A stretch of DNA of 64,000 nucleotides from the NCBI RefSeq assembly GCF_000820005.1, contig NZ_CDBL01000086.1:24005-88004 (forward strand), read 5' to 3'. Below are positions 42,227 through 49,812 of the stretch, piece by piece. A program made the translations under genes and the position numbers. Within the stretch, counting starts at the first letter, position 1, and each line of letters starts with the position of its first letter. The notes beneath the pieces were generated by a model that was not told where the DNA came from, ran no database searches, and worked only from the letters and a program-made list of their open reading frames with translations. This stretch comes from Aeromonas piscicola (GTDB lineage Bacteria > Pseudomonadota > Gammaproteobacteria > Enterobacterales > Aeromonadaceae).

Positions 42227-43126
42227 ATGCGTTCGAACATGATGTTACTGATGGCCGCCGCCATCTGGGGGCTGGGCTTCGTCGCCCAGCGGCTGGGGAT
42301 GGATCACATGGGGCCTTACACCTTCAACGGTCTGCGCTTTCTGCTGGGGGCCGCCTCCCTGCTGCCGTTGCTGTGGTGGCTCGAGTCACGCCAGCCCACG
42401 GGTCAGTCCGGTGATCGCCGCCTGTTGCTGACCGGGGGCCTGCTCGCCGGTCTCGTGCTGTTCAGCGCCGCCTCCCTGCAGCAGGTGGGACTCCTCTATA
42501 CCACGGCCGCCAAGGCGGGCTTCATCACAGGCCTCTACATCATACTGGTGCCCGTCATCGGCCTGGCACTGCGCCACAAGACCGGGGCCAACACCTGGAT
42601 CGGCGCCCTCATCGCCATGGCCGGGCTCTATTACCTGAGCGTGACCGAGGAGTTCACCATAGGCTACGGCGACCTGTTGCAGGTGATCGGCGCCCTGTTC
42701 TGGGCCATTCATCTGCTGGTGCTGGATCACTACTCGAGCCGGGTCGCGCCGATCCGCCTGGCTGGCGTGCAGTTCCTGGTGTGCGGCCTGCTCAGCCTGG
42801 GGGTCGCCTTCACCATGGAGACGCCGACCATGAGCGGCGCTGTGGCGGGCTGGCAGGCGCTGCTCTATGCCGGTCTGGTCTCGGTCGGGATCGGCTACAC
42901 ACTGCAGGTGGTGGGACAGCGCGGCGCCCATCCGGCCCACGCCGCCATCATCCTCAGCCTGGAGACGGTGTTCGCCGCCATCGGCGGTGTGCTGCTGCTC
43001 GGCGAGACCCTGGATGAACGTGCCATGGTGGGCTGCGCCCTGATGCTGGCGGGCATGTTGATCTCCCAGATCCGCCTGCGCTGGTGGTGGAAGTCGCGTC
43101 GGGACAAGGTGCCCAGCCAGCCCTGA
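42227..43126 (+). CDS. EamA/DMT-family transporter
   Basis: 299 residues with ten predicted membrane helices in two EamA repeats (about 5-135 and 150-285). Typical repeats: AAIWGLGFVAQRLGMDHMGP at the start and LSLETVFAAIGGVLLLGETL in the second half. DMT proteins export amino acids, nucleosides or other metabolites; the substrate is unknown. Single gene ended by a strong bidirectional terminator. The preceding 200 bases (42026-42226) show no gene. Confidence 0.92.
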   Translation: MRSNMMLLMAAAIWGLGFVAQRLGMDHMGPYTFNGLRFLLGAASLLPLLWWLESRQPTGQSGDRRLLLTGGLLAGLVLFSAASLQQVGLLYTTAAKAGFITGLYIILVPVIGLALRHKTGANTWIGALIAMAGLYYLSVTEEFTIGYGDLLQVIGALFWAIHLLVLDHYSSRVAPIRLAGVQFLVCGLLSLGVAFTMETPTMSGAVAGWQALLYAGLVSVGIGYTLQVVGQRGAHPAHAAIILSLETVFAAIGGVLLLGETLDERAMVGCALMLAGMLISQIRLRWWWKSRRDKVPSQP

Positions 43127-43189
43127 TGCGGGCGGACATCTTGCTCTCTCGGGGCGGCTGTGCCGAGACGGCGTCACCCATCTCACATG

Positions 43190-43217
43190 AAACGAGGCGC
43201 CCACGGGCGCCTCGTTT
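43190..43217. terminator. Bidirectional terminator
   Basis: AAACGAGGCGCCC / GGGCGCCTCGTTT, a near-perfect 13-bp stem between the EamA gene and the convergent AraC-GyrI gene. Confidence 0.88.
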
Positions 43218-43240
43218 CATTGCCACTGGTGGCCACATGG

Positions 43241-44098
43241 CTAACGCACGCTGGAGCAGAAACTCACGTCGTCGCGCAGGGGATCGTTGCTCACGCTGTG
43301 GTAGAGCTCGAAACAGGGACCGCTGCCAAATTCCAGCCCGGCCGCGACTATGTCGCCCACATGCTCCTGCCAGCGCGGCCCGTACTGGCTGCGATCCGTG
43401 ATGAGGTAGCGGGACTGGGCATAACGTCCGGCGGGAATGAGCTGGGTTTCCACCTCCCCCTCGCCCCGGGTCTGGGCAGGCACAGTGACGCCGACATCGG
43501 TGCGGCACTGGGCCGGCGGCGTAACCTCCGGGTTGTCGTGGTAGATAAAGATCCACTCGCCACCCTCAAGACCGCGGGCCGCCGCCCACTGATGCAGACG
43601 GCCGCAGACGGCATCATACCCCTCGCCATAGGGGCCGGTGACCCGGATATAAGCCAGGGTGCGGGTGTCCATCTCGACAGTTTTCATGGTATTGCTCCTT
43701 GCTGATGAATGACCTTCAGCATAAGGGGTCGAGCCCTCCCATGCGTGTCCATCCTTGCTCTCCAGGTGTCCATTTTTGCGCTTGTCACGGCGAAACTCGC
43801 CAGGGGCGCAACCGTAATGGCGGCGAAACGCCTTGGCAAATGCCTGGGAGCTGGCAAGGCCCGCCTCCAGCGCGATGGCGGTGACGCTGGCGTCCGTGTA
43901 GCAGAGCTGCCAGGCCGCCCGCTGCATGCGCAGTCGCCGACACATCTCCCCCGGCGCCTCGCCCGCCACTGCGGTGAACACCCGGTGAAAATGGTAGAGG
44001 GAGAGGCAGGCCCGATCCGCCAGCGCCTCGATGGAGAGATCGGGATCCCGCTCCAACGCCCGGATCACCGGACGCAATCTGGCCTGATAGTCGACCAT
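43241..44098 (-). CDS. AraC-family regulator with GyrI-like effector domain
   Basis: 285 residues from the ATG at 44098 (MVDYQARLRPV); the longer frame runs into the acetyltransferase gene. N-terminal double HTH about 10-108 (LADRACLSLYHFHRVFTAVA and VTAIALEAGLASSQAFAKAF), linker, then a GyrI-like domain about 135-285 (TLAYIRVTGPYGEGYDAVCG, with IYHDNPEVTP). This layout is that of Rob/BmrR-type multidrug- or stress-responding activators. It starts 4 bases after the GNAT gene, so the two are co-transcribed. Confidence 0.9.
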   Translation of the reverse strand: MVDYQARLRPVIRALERDPDLSIEALADRACLSLYHFHRVFTAVAGEAPGEMCRRLRMQRAAWQLCYTDASVTAIALEAGLASSQAFAKAFRRHYGCAPGEFRRDKRKNGHLESKDGHAWEGSTPYAEGHSSARSNTMKTVEMDTRTLAYIRVTGPYGEGYDAVCGRLHQWAAARGLEGGEWIFIYHDNPEVTPPAQCRTDVGVTVPAQTRGEGEVETQLIPAGRYAQSRYLITDRSQYGPRWQEHVGDIVAAGLEFGSGPCFELYHSVSNDPLRDDVSFCSSVR

Positions 44099-44102
44099 GC
44101 CG

Positions 44103-44600
44103 TTAGCGACTGGCGCCCCCCGCGACTCTGGCCATATAGAACACATCCACATAGCGCCCCTGCCGGAAGGCATAGTCACGAGCCCGCCCCTCTTCCACAA
44201 AGCCAAACTTGCAATAGAGCGCCTGCGCCGCTTCGTTATCGACGAAAACCGTCAACTCAATACGGTGCAGGTTGAGCCAGTTATCTGCCAGGTCCAGCGC
44301 CGCAGCCATCAGGGCAGAGCCCACCCCCTTGCCTGCACAGTCATCCCGTACCCCCATGCCGATACCGGCCACATGCTTGCGTCTGGGATTGGGCTCCACA
44401 TGCAATGAGATCTGGCCCACCAGCAGGCCGTCGACCTCGGCCACCAGCGCCACCACGCTTCCGTTCTCCAACCGCTTCTGCCAGACGCTCAGGGTCGGAT
44501 ACGGCAGTTGCAAGGTGCCCGCCTGGGCATTGGGCAGGGCGTAGAGATCCCGCAAGGCGGGGGCATCGGCGGGTTCGGCATGACGGATAGTAATCTGCAT
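44103..44600 (-). CDS. aaaT: GNAT N-acyltransferase, AaaT (YhhY)-like
   Basis: 165 residues from the ATG at 44600 (MQITIRHAEPAD), with AAGGAG upstream. The acetyl-CoA loop is DDCAGKGVGSALM, and the segments DNWLNLHRIELTVFVDNEAA and YALFGFVEEG-like CKFGFVEEGRARDYAFRQG are close to E. coli YhhY, which acetylates amino acids such as phenylalanine and methionine. Its coupling to an AraC-GyrI regulator suggests inducible detoxification of an amino compound. Symbol given by resemblance. Confidence 0.85.
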   Translation of the reverse strand: MQITIRHAEPADAPALRDLYALPNAQAGTLQLPYPTLSVWQKRLENGSVVALVAEVDGLLVGQISLHVEPNPRRKHVAGIGMGVRDDCAGKGVGSALMAAALDLADNWLNLHRIELTVFVDNEAAQALYCKFGFVEEGRARDYAFRQGRYVDVFYMARVAGGASR

Positions 44601-44761
44601 ATGAGGCTCCTTCTCGAAGCCTCCATCATGCAATATCCGGCGCGGTTGCACATCCCCCCACCACACCCATTTGCGATGCCTATCAAAGGGCTAGGAAAGG
44701 CCCATTGGCCCATCACTGCGCAGATCCGTAGGCTGGCCCCATATCAACAAGGAGAGAAGCC

Positions 44762-46210
44762 ATGACTGACAAGACCCTGCACAGCACCAACGGCGCCCCC
44801 GTCGTCGACAACAACAACAGCCTCACCGCCGGCCCGCGCGGCCCCGTATTGATGCAAGATATCTGGTTGATGGAGAAACTCGCCCACTTCGACCGCGAGC
44901 GCATTCCCGAGCGGGTGGTTCACGCTAAGGGCTCCGGCGCCTACGGCACCTTTACCGTGACCCACGATATTAGCCAGTTCAGCAAGGCCGACCTGTTCAA
45001 CGCCATTGGCAAGCAGACCCCGGTCTTCCTGCGCTTCTCCACAGTGGCCGGTGAGAAGGGCGCCGCCGATGCCGAGCGCGACGTGCGCGGCTTCGCCCTC
45101 AAGTTCTACACCGAGCAGGGCAACTGGGATCTGGTGGGCAACAACACACCGGTCTTTTTCATCCGCGATCCGCTGAAATTCCCGGACTTCATCCACACCC
45201 AGAAACGGGATCCGCGCACCAACCTGCGCAGCGCCACCGCCGCCTGGGACTTCTGGTCCCGCCATCCGGAATCCCTGCATCAGGTCACCATACTGTTCAG
45301 CGACCGCGGCATCCCCAAGAGCCTGCGGGAGATGAACGGCTACGGCAGCCACACCTTCAGCTTTATCAACGACGCCAACGAGCGCTTCTGGGTCAAGTTC
45401 CACTTCAAGACCGAGCAGGGCCACAGCTTCTACACAGATGAAGAGGCGGCCAATGCCGTCGGTCAGGATCGGGAGACCAGCCAGGCCGATCTGTTCAATG
45501 CCATCGAGCAGGGCGACTTCCCGCGCTGGAAGGTCTATGTGCAGGTGATGTCGGAGGCCGACGCCCAGACTTACCAAATCCACCCGTTCGACCTCACCAA
45601 GGTGTGGCCGCACAGCGACTACCCGCTGATCCCGGTCGGGATGCTGGAGCTCAACCAGAACCCGGACAACTACTTCGCCCACGTGGAGCAGGCCGCCTTT
45701 ACCCCAGCCAACGTGGTGCCCGGTATCGGCTTCTCGCCGGATCGCATGCTGCAGGGACGGCTGTTCTCCTACGGCGACACCCAGCGCTATCGCCTCGGCG
45801 TCAACCACGGCCTGCTGCCGGTCAACGCTCCGCGCTGCCCGTTCCACCACGGTGCCCATCGTGACGGCGCCATGCGGGCAGACAGCAATGGCGGTGCCAG
45901 CCCCAACTATCAGCCGAACCGTTTCGGTACCCAGCAGCCGAGCGAACAGCACGAACCGGCACTGAGTCTGGAAGGGGCCGCCCTGCACTACGATTTTCGT
46001 GACTACGACAGCGACTACTACTGCCAGCCCGGCAACCTGTTCCGCATCATGGACGAGGGGCAGCGTTCACGGCTCGCCGCCAACCTGGCGCGCTCCCTCA
46101 TCAACGTGGAAGATGACGCCATAGTCGCGGCCCAGCTCAAGCACTTCGAGCAGGCCGACCCCGAATACGCCAAGCGGGTCGAACTGGCACTGGCCGCCCT
46201 GCAGCGCTAA
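44762..46210 (+). CDS. katA: Monofunctional heme catalase, small-subunit clade
   Basis: 482 residues, the size of clade 3 small catalases. Catalytic His54 lies in RVVHAKGSGA, Asn127 or 128 in GNNTPVFFIRD, and the heme-ligating Tyr337 in RLFSYGDTQRYRLG. It splits hydrogen peroxide in the cytoplasm (no signal peptide). AAGGAGAGAAGCC stands before the ATG. Single gene with its own terminator; upstream control (for example OxyR) cannot be shown from the 95 bases available. The letter of the symbol (katA or katB) is arbitrary. Confidence 0.96.
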   Translation: MTDKTLHSTNGAPVVDNNNSLTAGPRGPVLMQDIWLMEKLAHFDRERIPERVVHAKGSGAYGTFTVTHDISQFSKADLFNAIGKQTPVFLRFSTVAGEKGAADAERDVRGFALKFYTEQGNWDLVGNNTPVFFIRDPLKFPDFIHTQKRDPRTNLRSATAAWDFWSRHPESLHQVTILFSDRGIPKSLREMNGYGSHTFSFINDANERFWVKFHFKTEQGHSFYTDEEAANAVGQDRETSQADLFNAIEQGDFPRWKVYVQVMSEADAQTYQIHPFDLTKVWPHSDYPLIPVGMLELNQNPDNYFAHVEQAAFTPANVVPGIGFSPDRMLQGRLFSYGDTQRYRLGVNHGLLPVNAPRCPFHHGAHRDGAMRADSNGGASPNYQPNRFGTQQPSEQHEPALSLEGAALHYDFRDYDSDYYCQPGNLFRIMDEGQRSRLAANLARSLINVEDDAIVAAQLKHFEQADPEYAKRVELALAALQR

Positions 46211-46238
46211 GTCGCAAGCAGGCAACATCTGCAAAAGC

Positions 46239-46264
46239 AAAACGGGGGCCTGATGGCCCCCGTT
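46239..46264 (+). terminator. Terminator of the catalase gene
   Basis: AACGGGGGCC / GGCCCCCGTT with a 4-base loop, 28 bases after the stop. Confidence 0.85.
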
Positions 46265-46289
46265 CTCGTCATGGCGGTGCGTGATGAAT

Positions 46290-46316
46290 AAAAAACGGAG
46301 CCAGAGGCTCCGTTTT
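46290..46316 (-). terminator. Terminator of the 35-residue gene
   Basis: On the minus strand AAAACGGAGCC / GGCTCCGTTTTTT, a stable hairpin with a T-run 11 bases past the small ORF stop. It supports the small ORF as an independent transcription unit. Confidence 0.85.
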
Positions 46317-46326
46317 CAATGCGGTA

Positions 46327-46434
46327 TCAATCCCGGACGGAACGCGCTTCGCGCTCTTCCCGCTCCCTTGCCAACAAGCGTTTGTACCACCAGCTACTGC
46401 GACGACGTTGTGCATTGGAAGAGCGACGAGCCAT
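46327..46434 (-). CDS. Small arginine-rich protein, 35 residues
   Basis: Reads MARRSSNAQRRRSSWWYKRL and ends AREREEREARSVRD. It is rich in Arg with a Trp-Trp-Tyr core and an acidic-basic helical tail. Supported by its own strong terminator on the same strand and by a gap that otherwise has no use. Too small for most gene finders. It may bind RNA or ribosomes, which is inference from composition only. No named family recognised. Upstream AAGAA is only a weak ribosome-binding site. Confidence 0.62.
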   Translation of the reverse strand: MARRSSNAQRRRSSWWYKRLLAREREEREARSVRD

Positions 46435-46519
46435 TTCTTAGGTTCCAGCCAAGAGAGGAAAAGAGCCGCATTATGCGATAGAGGTCACGTCCATGTCTTT
46501 AGCTGGATCAAGAAAAGCC

Positions 46520-46846
46520 TCACTGACCCACGCTGATGGTGCTGCGCTGCGCCGCCTTGTCGGCCACATGCGACGCCCTTGCAGGTTCACGCCAGGCCAG
46601 CGGCCCGTTGCTCTCCAGCTCGTTTTGCGGGCCGCACTCCAGCCAGCTGTCGCCCTGTTGAATGCGGGCACCCAAGGAGTATTTCTGATCCTGATACCAG
46701 CAGACTCGCTCCGGCAACGACCCCAGCGGCAGCACCAGCTCGCTCCCCGCCTGCGCCTGTTTCACATCGGCTGGCCCGGCGACGGCAGTCGCACTGCCCA
46801 GCAAAACCAGCAGCAGGCAACCCACCCCACACTTGCTTGCACTCAT
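46520..46846 (-). CDS. Exported DUF1496-like protein
   Basis: 108 residues from the ATG at 46846 with AGGAG 8 bases upstream; the longer frame to 47038 is unlikely. Signal peptide to about residue 23 (CLLLVLLGSATAVA). The mature part has RVCWYQDQKYSLGARIQQGD, then LECGPQNELESNGPLAW: the paired Cys, Trp-Tyr and 'SNGPL-W' pattern recall DUF1496 proteins of Vibrio and Shewanella. Probably a small disulfide-bonded periplasmic protein. Function unknown. Confidence 0.78.
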   Translation of the reverse strand: MSASKCGVGCLLLVLLGSATAVAGPADVKQAQAGSELVLPLGSLPERVCWYQDQKYSLGARIQQGDSWLECGPQNELESNGPLAWREPARASHVADKAAQRSTISVGQ

Positions 46847-47061
46847 GGTGTCACTCCTTGCTCGATACGGGATGAAAGCGACCGGAAACGGCGCAAACTT
46901 GATTAATAAGCCGCACGCCGACTGGCATTCCCAAGCCAATATGATAGCCTGCCAGCGCCTGCTCACGCCCGTCAAAACCGGCGCAGGAAAACCCCGGTGG
47001 ATTTGTCGGTTCTCGACGAATATAACCTTATTAATCAAATCGTTATTTGGATATTATCCCA

Positions 47062-48264
47062 ATGCGTATCATGCCGTTGCTCCAGGCGGCCTGCCTGAGC
47101 CTGATGTTGTCCGCCTGCGTCGCCCCCCTCTTGATGATGAGCCCTACCAGTCAACTGATGTGGGCCCTGCTCAAGCCGCTGGTCGGTTTCGACCCCAACG
47201 AAGCCAACCTGTTCGAACAGCCGATGATCAAGGATCGAATGACCGGCATTCTGGGCCCCAATTACGACAGCACCATGCAGTTGCTCAAGACAGCCAACGA
47301 GCTGCAGCAGGAAGGCCCGCTGTTCTACGTGGTCTCCCGCTACGCCCCCGTGCCGGACGTTGCCAAGCAGGCCGGCATGGTCTGGAACTCACAGACCAAC
47401 CAGATGTCCGTCATGCTGCTCAAGGGCGATGGCACACCCCAGGTATTTGGCGAGAACCTGGCCGCGGGCGCACCGACCTGGCCAAGCGAGATGCAGAACT
47501 GGCAGGCTCAGGGCAACCCGACGGCCACCGCCCTCTCCGGCGCCAACAAGGCATTGACCGGAACCGGTGCCACTACCTCGGTACTCGGCAGCGTGCTGGG
47601 CTCGATCCAGCAAGGTGCCAGCAAGACCATGACGGATACCACCAAGCAGATAGTCGGCAGCGCCACTGCCTCGGCCCAGCAGCAAGCCAGCAAGGCCGCG
47701 ACCGATGTCACCAAGCAGGCCGTCAGCAGCGCCAGCACCACGGTACAGCAGCAGGCCGCCAAGGCCGTGACCGAGCCCGCCAAACAGACCGTCAGCAGCG
47801 CCAGCACCACGGTACAACAGCAGGCCGCCAAGGCCGCGACCGAGCCCGCCAAACAGGCCGTCAGCAGCGCCAGCACCACGGTACAACAGCAGGCCGCCAA
47901 GGCCGTGACCGAGCCCGCCAAACAGATCGTCAGCAGCGCCAGCACCACGGCACAGCAGCAGGCCGCCAAGGCCATGACCGAACCCGCCAAGCAGGCGGTC
48001 AGCAGCGCTACCACCACGGCACAGCAGCAGGCCAGCAAGGCCGTGACCGAACCCGCCAAGCAGGCGGTCAGCAGCGCTACCACCACGGTACAGCAGCAGG
48101 CCGCCAAGGCCGCGACCGAGCCCGCCAAGCAGGCCGTAAGCAGCGCCGCAACGACTGCGGGCAAGGCAGTCGCCGATGCGGCCGCCAAGGCTGAAGCCGC
48201 CCGCCAGCAGAGCGAGCAGGCACGCGCCGCCGCCGAAGCCGAGATGGAAGCCCTGCTCAAGTAA
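47062..48264 (+). CDS. Lipoprotein with seven tandem 23-residue repeats
   Basis: 400 residues from the ATG at 47062 (a TTG at 47047 is in frame but poor). Lipobox LMLSAC with the lipidated Cys at about residue 19. A globular N-terminal region follows to about 170. Residues about 194-354 are seven units of AKQAVSSASTTVQQQAAKAV with TEP, 23 residues each, giving an amphipathic Ala/Gln/Thr-rich helix or coiled coil. The end is Ala/Glu-rich (AAEAEMEALLK). The role is unknown; a long envelope spacer or stalk is likely. The DNA repeats are nearly identical, so length may vary among strains. Confidence 0.85.
   Translation: MRIMPLLQAACLSLMLSACVAPLLMMSPTSQLMWALLKPLVGFDPNEANLFEQPMIKDRMTGILGPNYDSTMQLLKTANELQQEGPLFYVVSRYAPVPDVAKQAGMVWNSQTNQMSVMLLKGDGTPQVFGENLAAGAPTWPSEMQNWQAQGNPTATALSGANKALTGTGATTSVLGSVLGSIQQGASKTMTDTTKQIVGSATASAQQQASKAATDVTKQAVSSASTTVQQQAAKAVTEPAKQTVSSASTTVQQQAAKAATEPAKQAVSSASTTVQQQAAKAVTEPAKQIVSSASTTAQQQAAKAMTEPAKQAVSSATTTAQQQASKAVTEPAKQAVSSATTTVQQQAAKAATEPAKQAVSSAATTAGKAVADAAAKAEAARQQSEQARAAAEAEMEALLK
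47641..48123 (+). repeat. Seven tandem 69-bp coding repeats
   Basis: Units of exactly 69 bases run in frame from 47641 to 48123 with a partial eighth after it. They differ at few positions, mostly in third bases or in Val/Ala/Ile and Ser/Thr swaps. The inner units (from about 47750) are the most alike. The array lies inside the lipoprotein gene. Confidence 0.92.
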
Positions 48265-48268
48265 GCCA

Positions 48269-48294
48269 CAGGCCATCGCAGGATGGCCTGTTTT
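48269..48294 (+). terminator. Terminator of the repeat lipoprotein gene
   Basis: CAGGCCAT / ATGGCCTG hairpin with a 6-base loop followed by TTTT, 5 bases after the stop. Confidence 0.85.
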
Positions 48295-48409
48295 CCCTCC
48301 CCCCATTGCTCACCGCCAAGCCAGACAACCCGTCCGCACAGTGGAAACCATGAACTTCTCGGCATAGCCCCCTAAACTGGAAAGACGATTTTTTGCAAGG
48401 AGTGCTGCC

Positions 48410-49183
48410 ATGTCGCGTCTGCTCAGCCTGATGATCTGCTGCTGTCTGGGCACAGCACTGCCCGTCTCGGCATTCACCTACTATTCCGAGCAAAACATGC
48501 CGTTCAATGGTCAGGATGAGCAGGGCAAGAGCACTGGGCTGGCGGTCGAACTGCTGCGGCTGATGTGGCAGGAGATGGGGGAACCGGAACAGCCCATCCA
48601 CTTCATGCCCTGGGCCAAGGCCTGGTATCTGCTGACCCAGCAACCGGACGCCGTGCTGTTCACCACGGCCCACACCCAGGCGCGGGATCCCCACTTCCTG
48701 TGGGTCTGCCCCATCAGCCGCTCCCGGGTGTCGCTGGTAGGCCGCAAGCGGGATGCCCCCAAAGTGACCAGCAAGGCCGATCTCGCCAGACTGCAGATCG
48801 GCGTCATGCAGGCGGATGTGGGGGAACAACTGCTGCTCAACCGGGGCATCAGCCCCGCCAACCTGATGTCGGTGGAGCGGATGGATCAGGTGGTGCGCCA
48901 GCTCATCATGGCCCGTACCGATCTGGTGGCCGGCAATGAGGTGATGTTGTTCCACCAGGCCAAGCAATTGGGATTTCCGTCCGATACCTTCGTCACCGTC
49001 GCCACCCTGGCGGAGCAGGACAACTGCTTTGCCTTCAACCCCGCGGCCGACAAACAGCAGGTCGCCCGCCTGCAGCAGGCGCTCGACAAGGTCAGAAAGG
49101 GGGAGGACTTCAAGCGGCTGATCGCCCGCTATCAGGATGTGGTGCAATCTCCGCCAGCGGATCTGCTGCCGCTGATCGAGTAA
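48410..49183 (+). CDS. Periplasmic solute-binding protein, SBP_bac_3-like (orphan)
   Basis: 257 residues with AAGGAG before the ATG. Signal peptide to about residue 21 (LSLMICCCLGTALPVSA). The mature start FTYYSEQNMPFNGQDEQGKS and the GLAVELLRLMWQEMG helix are typical of family 3 binding proteins. MPWAKAWYLLTQQPDAVLF is a pattern found in many orphan, transporter-free members. No transporter gene is adjacent. Ligand unknown. Confidence 0.87.
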   Translation: MSRLLSLMICCCLGTALPVSAFTYYSEQNMPFNGQDEQGKSTGLAVELLRLMWQEMGEPEQPIHFMPWAKAWYLLTQQPDAVLFTTAHTQARDPHFLWVCPISRSRVSLVGRKRDAPKVTSKADLARLQIGVMQADVGEQLLLNRGISPANLMSVERMDQVVRQLIMARTDLVAGNEVMLFHQAKQLGFPSDTFVTVATLAEQDNCFAFNPAADKQQVARLQQALDKVRKGEDFKRLIARYQDVVQSPPADLLPLIE

Positions 49184-49193
49184 GGCACAATGC

Positions 49194-49221
49194 AAACAGG
49201 CCACCCGAAGGTGGCCTGTTT
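49194..49221. terminator. Bidirectional terminator
   Basis: AAACAGGCCACC / GGTGGCCTGTTT with a 4-base loop between the binding-protein gene and the convergent membrane protein gene. Confidence 0.88.
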
Positions 49222-49236
49222 CATAGCATCGTCTGC

Positions 49237-49617
49237 TTACTGGAAGTGGTTGTCGTGCTCGGACTTCTTGGTCTGGGCGCTCTCGCTGTGCTCGATGGCG
49301 GTGCGGATGAGATCCACCCCGGCGCGGATGATCAGCACGCCCATGTTGACCAGCTTGACGCAGACCCACATGAAGGTGATGAGCAGTATCAGCTTGAGTA
49401 CCGTCTGGAACGCCTCCAGGAAGTTCTGCTCCAGCTGACCGGTGAGGCCGCTCGCGCTGGTCATCAGCCAGGTGTAGACCTCACGCACGAACGGGATGCG
49501 GCTCGGCATCTCCAGCACGTCCAGAGCGGCAGGCAGGGCCTGAAAGATGACTATGCTGCCGAACAGGATCAGGATGACGCCGATGGCGATACCCAGAAAA
49601 AAACCAAACTGTTTCAT
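49237..49617 (-). CDS. Small inner-membrane protein of unknown function
   Basis: 126 residues from the ATG at 49617 (MKQFGFFLGIAIGVILILFG); another ATG eight codons earlier is possible and the longest frame to 49800 is unlikely. Two membrane helices at about 5-27 and 75-100 (KLILLITFMWVCVKLVNMGV), a region between of about 45 residues, and a polar C-terminal tail with EHSESAQTKKSEHDNHFQ. No family recognised. It is divergent from the Nudix-PAP2 gene. Confidence 0.72.
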   Translation of the reverse strand: MKQFGFFLGIAIGVILILFGSIVIFQALPAALDVLEMPSRIPFVREVYTWLMTSASGLTGQLEQNFLEAFQTVLKLILLITFMWVCVKLVNMGVLIIRAGVDLIRTAIEHSESAQTKKSEHDNHFQ

Positions 49618-49812
49618 GGAAGGTCCCAAGGTTTGCTGCATGAAAATAACATAGCTGCCAATACTAGGGACTGCCTCACCACAGGGCAATCCTTGTACGC
49701 AGGCAGAGCCAGTGTCAACCCCGCCATCCGGTGAGCCCCAGGCAGGAAACCATTGCCCAACTATCTGATTTCTGTGACCCTTGCGCCCATAGCCCCCCAA
49801 TGCTCAGGCACC

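Noticed and set aside
47641..48123. Tandem repeats considered as a CRISPR array
   Set aside because: The units are 69 bases with no alternating unique spacers, keep one reading frame and encode a regular peptide repeat in a lipoprotein gene. No cas genes are near.
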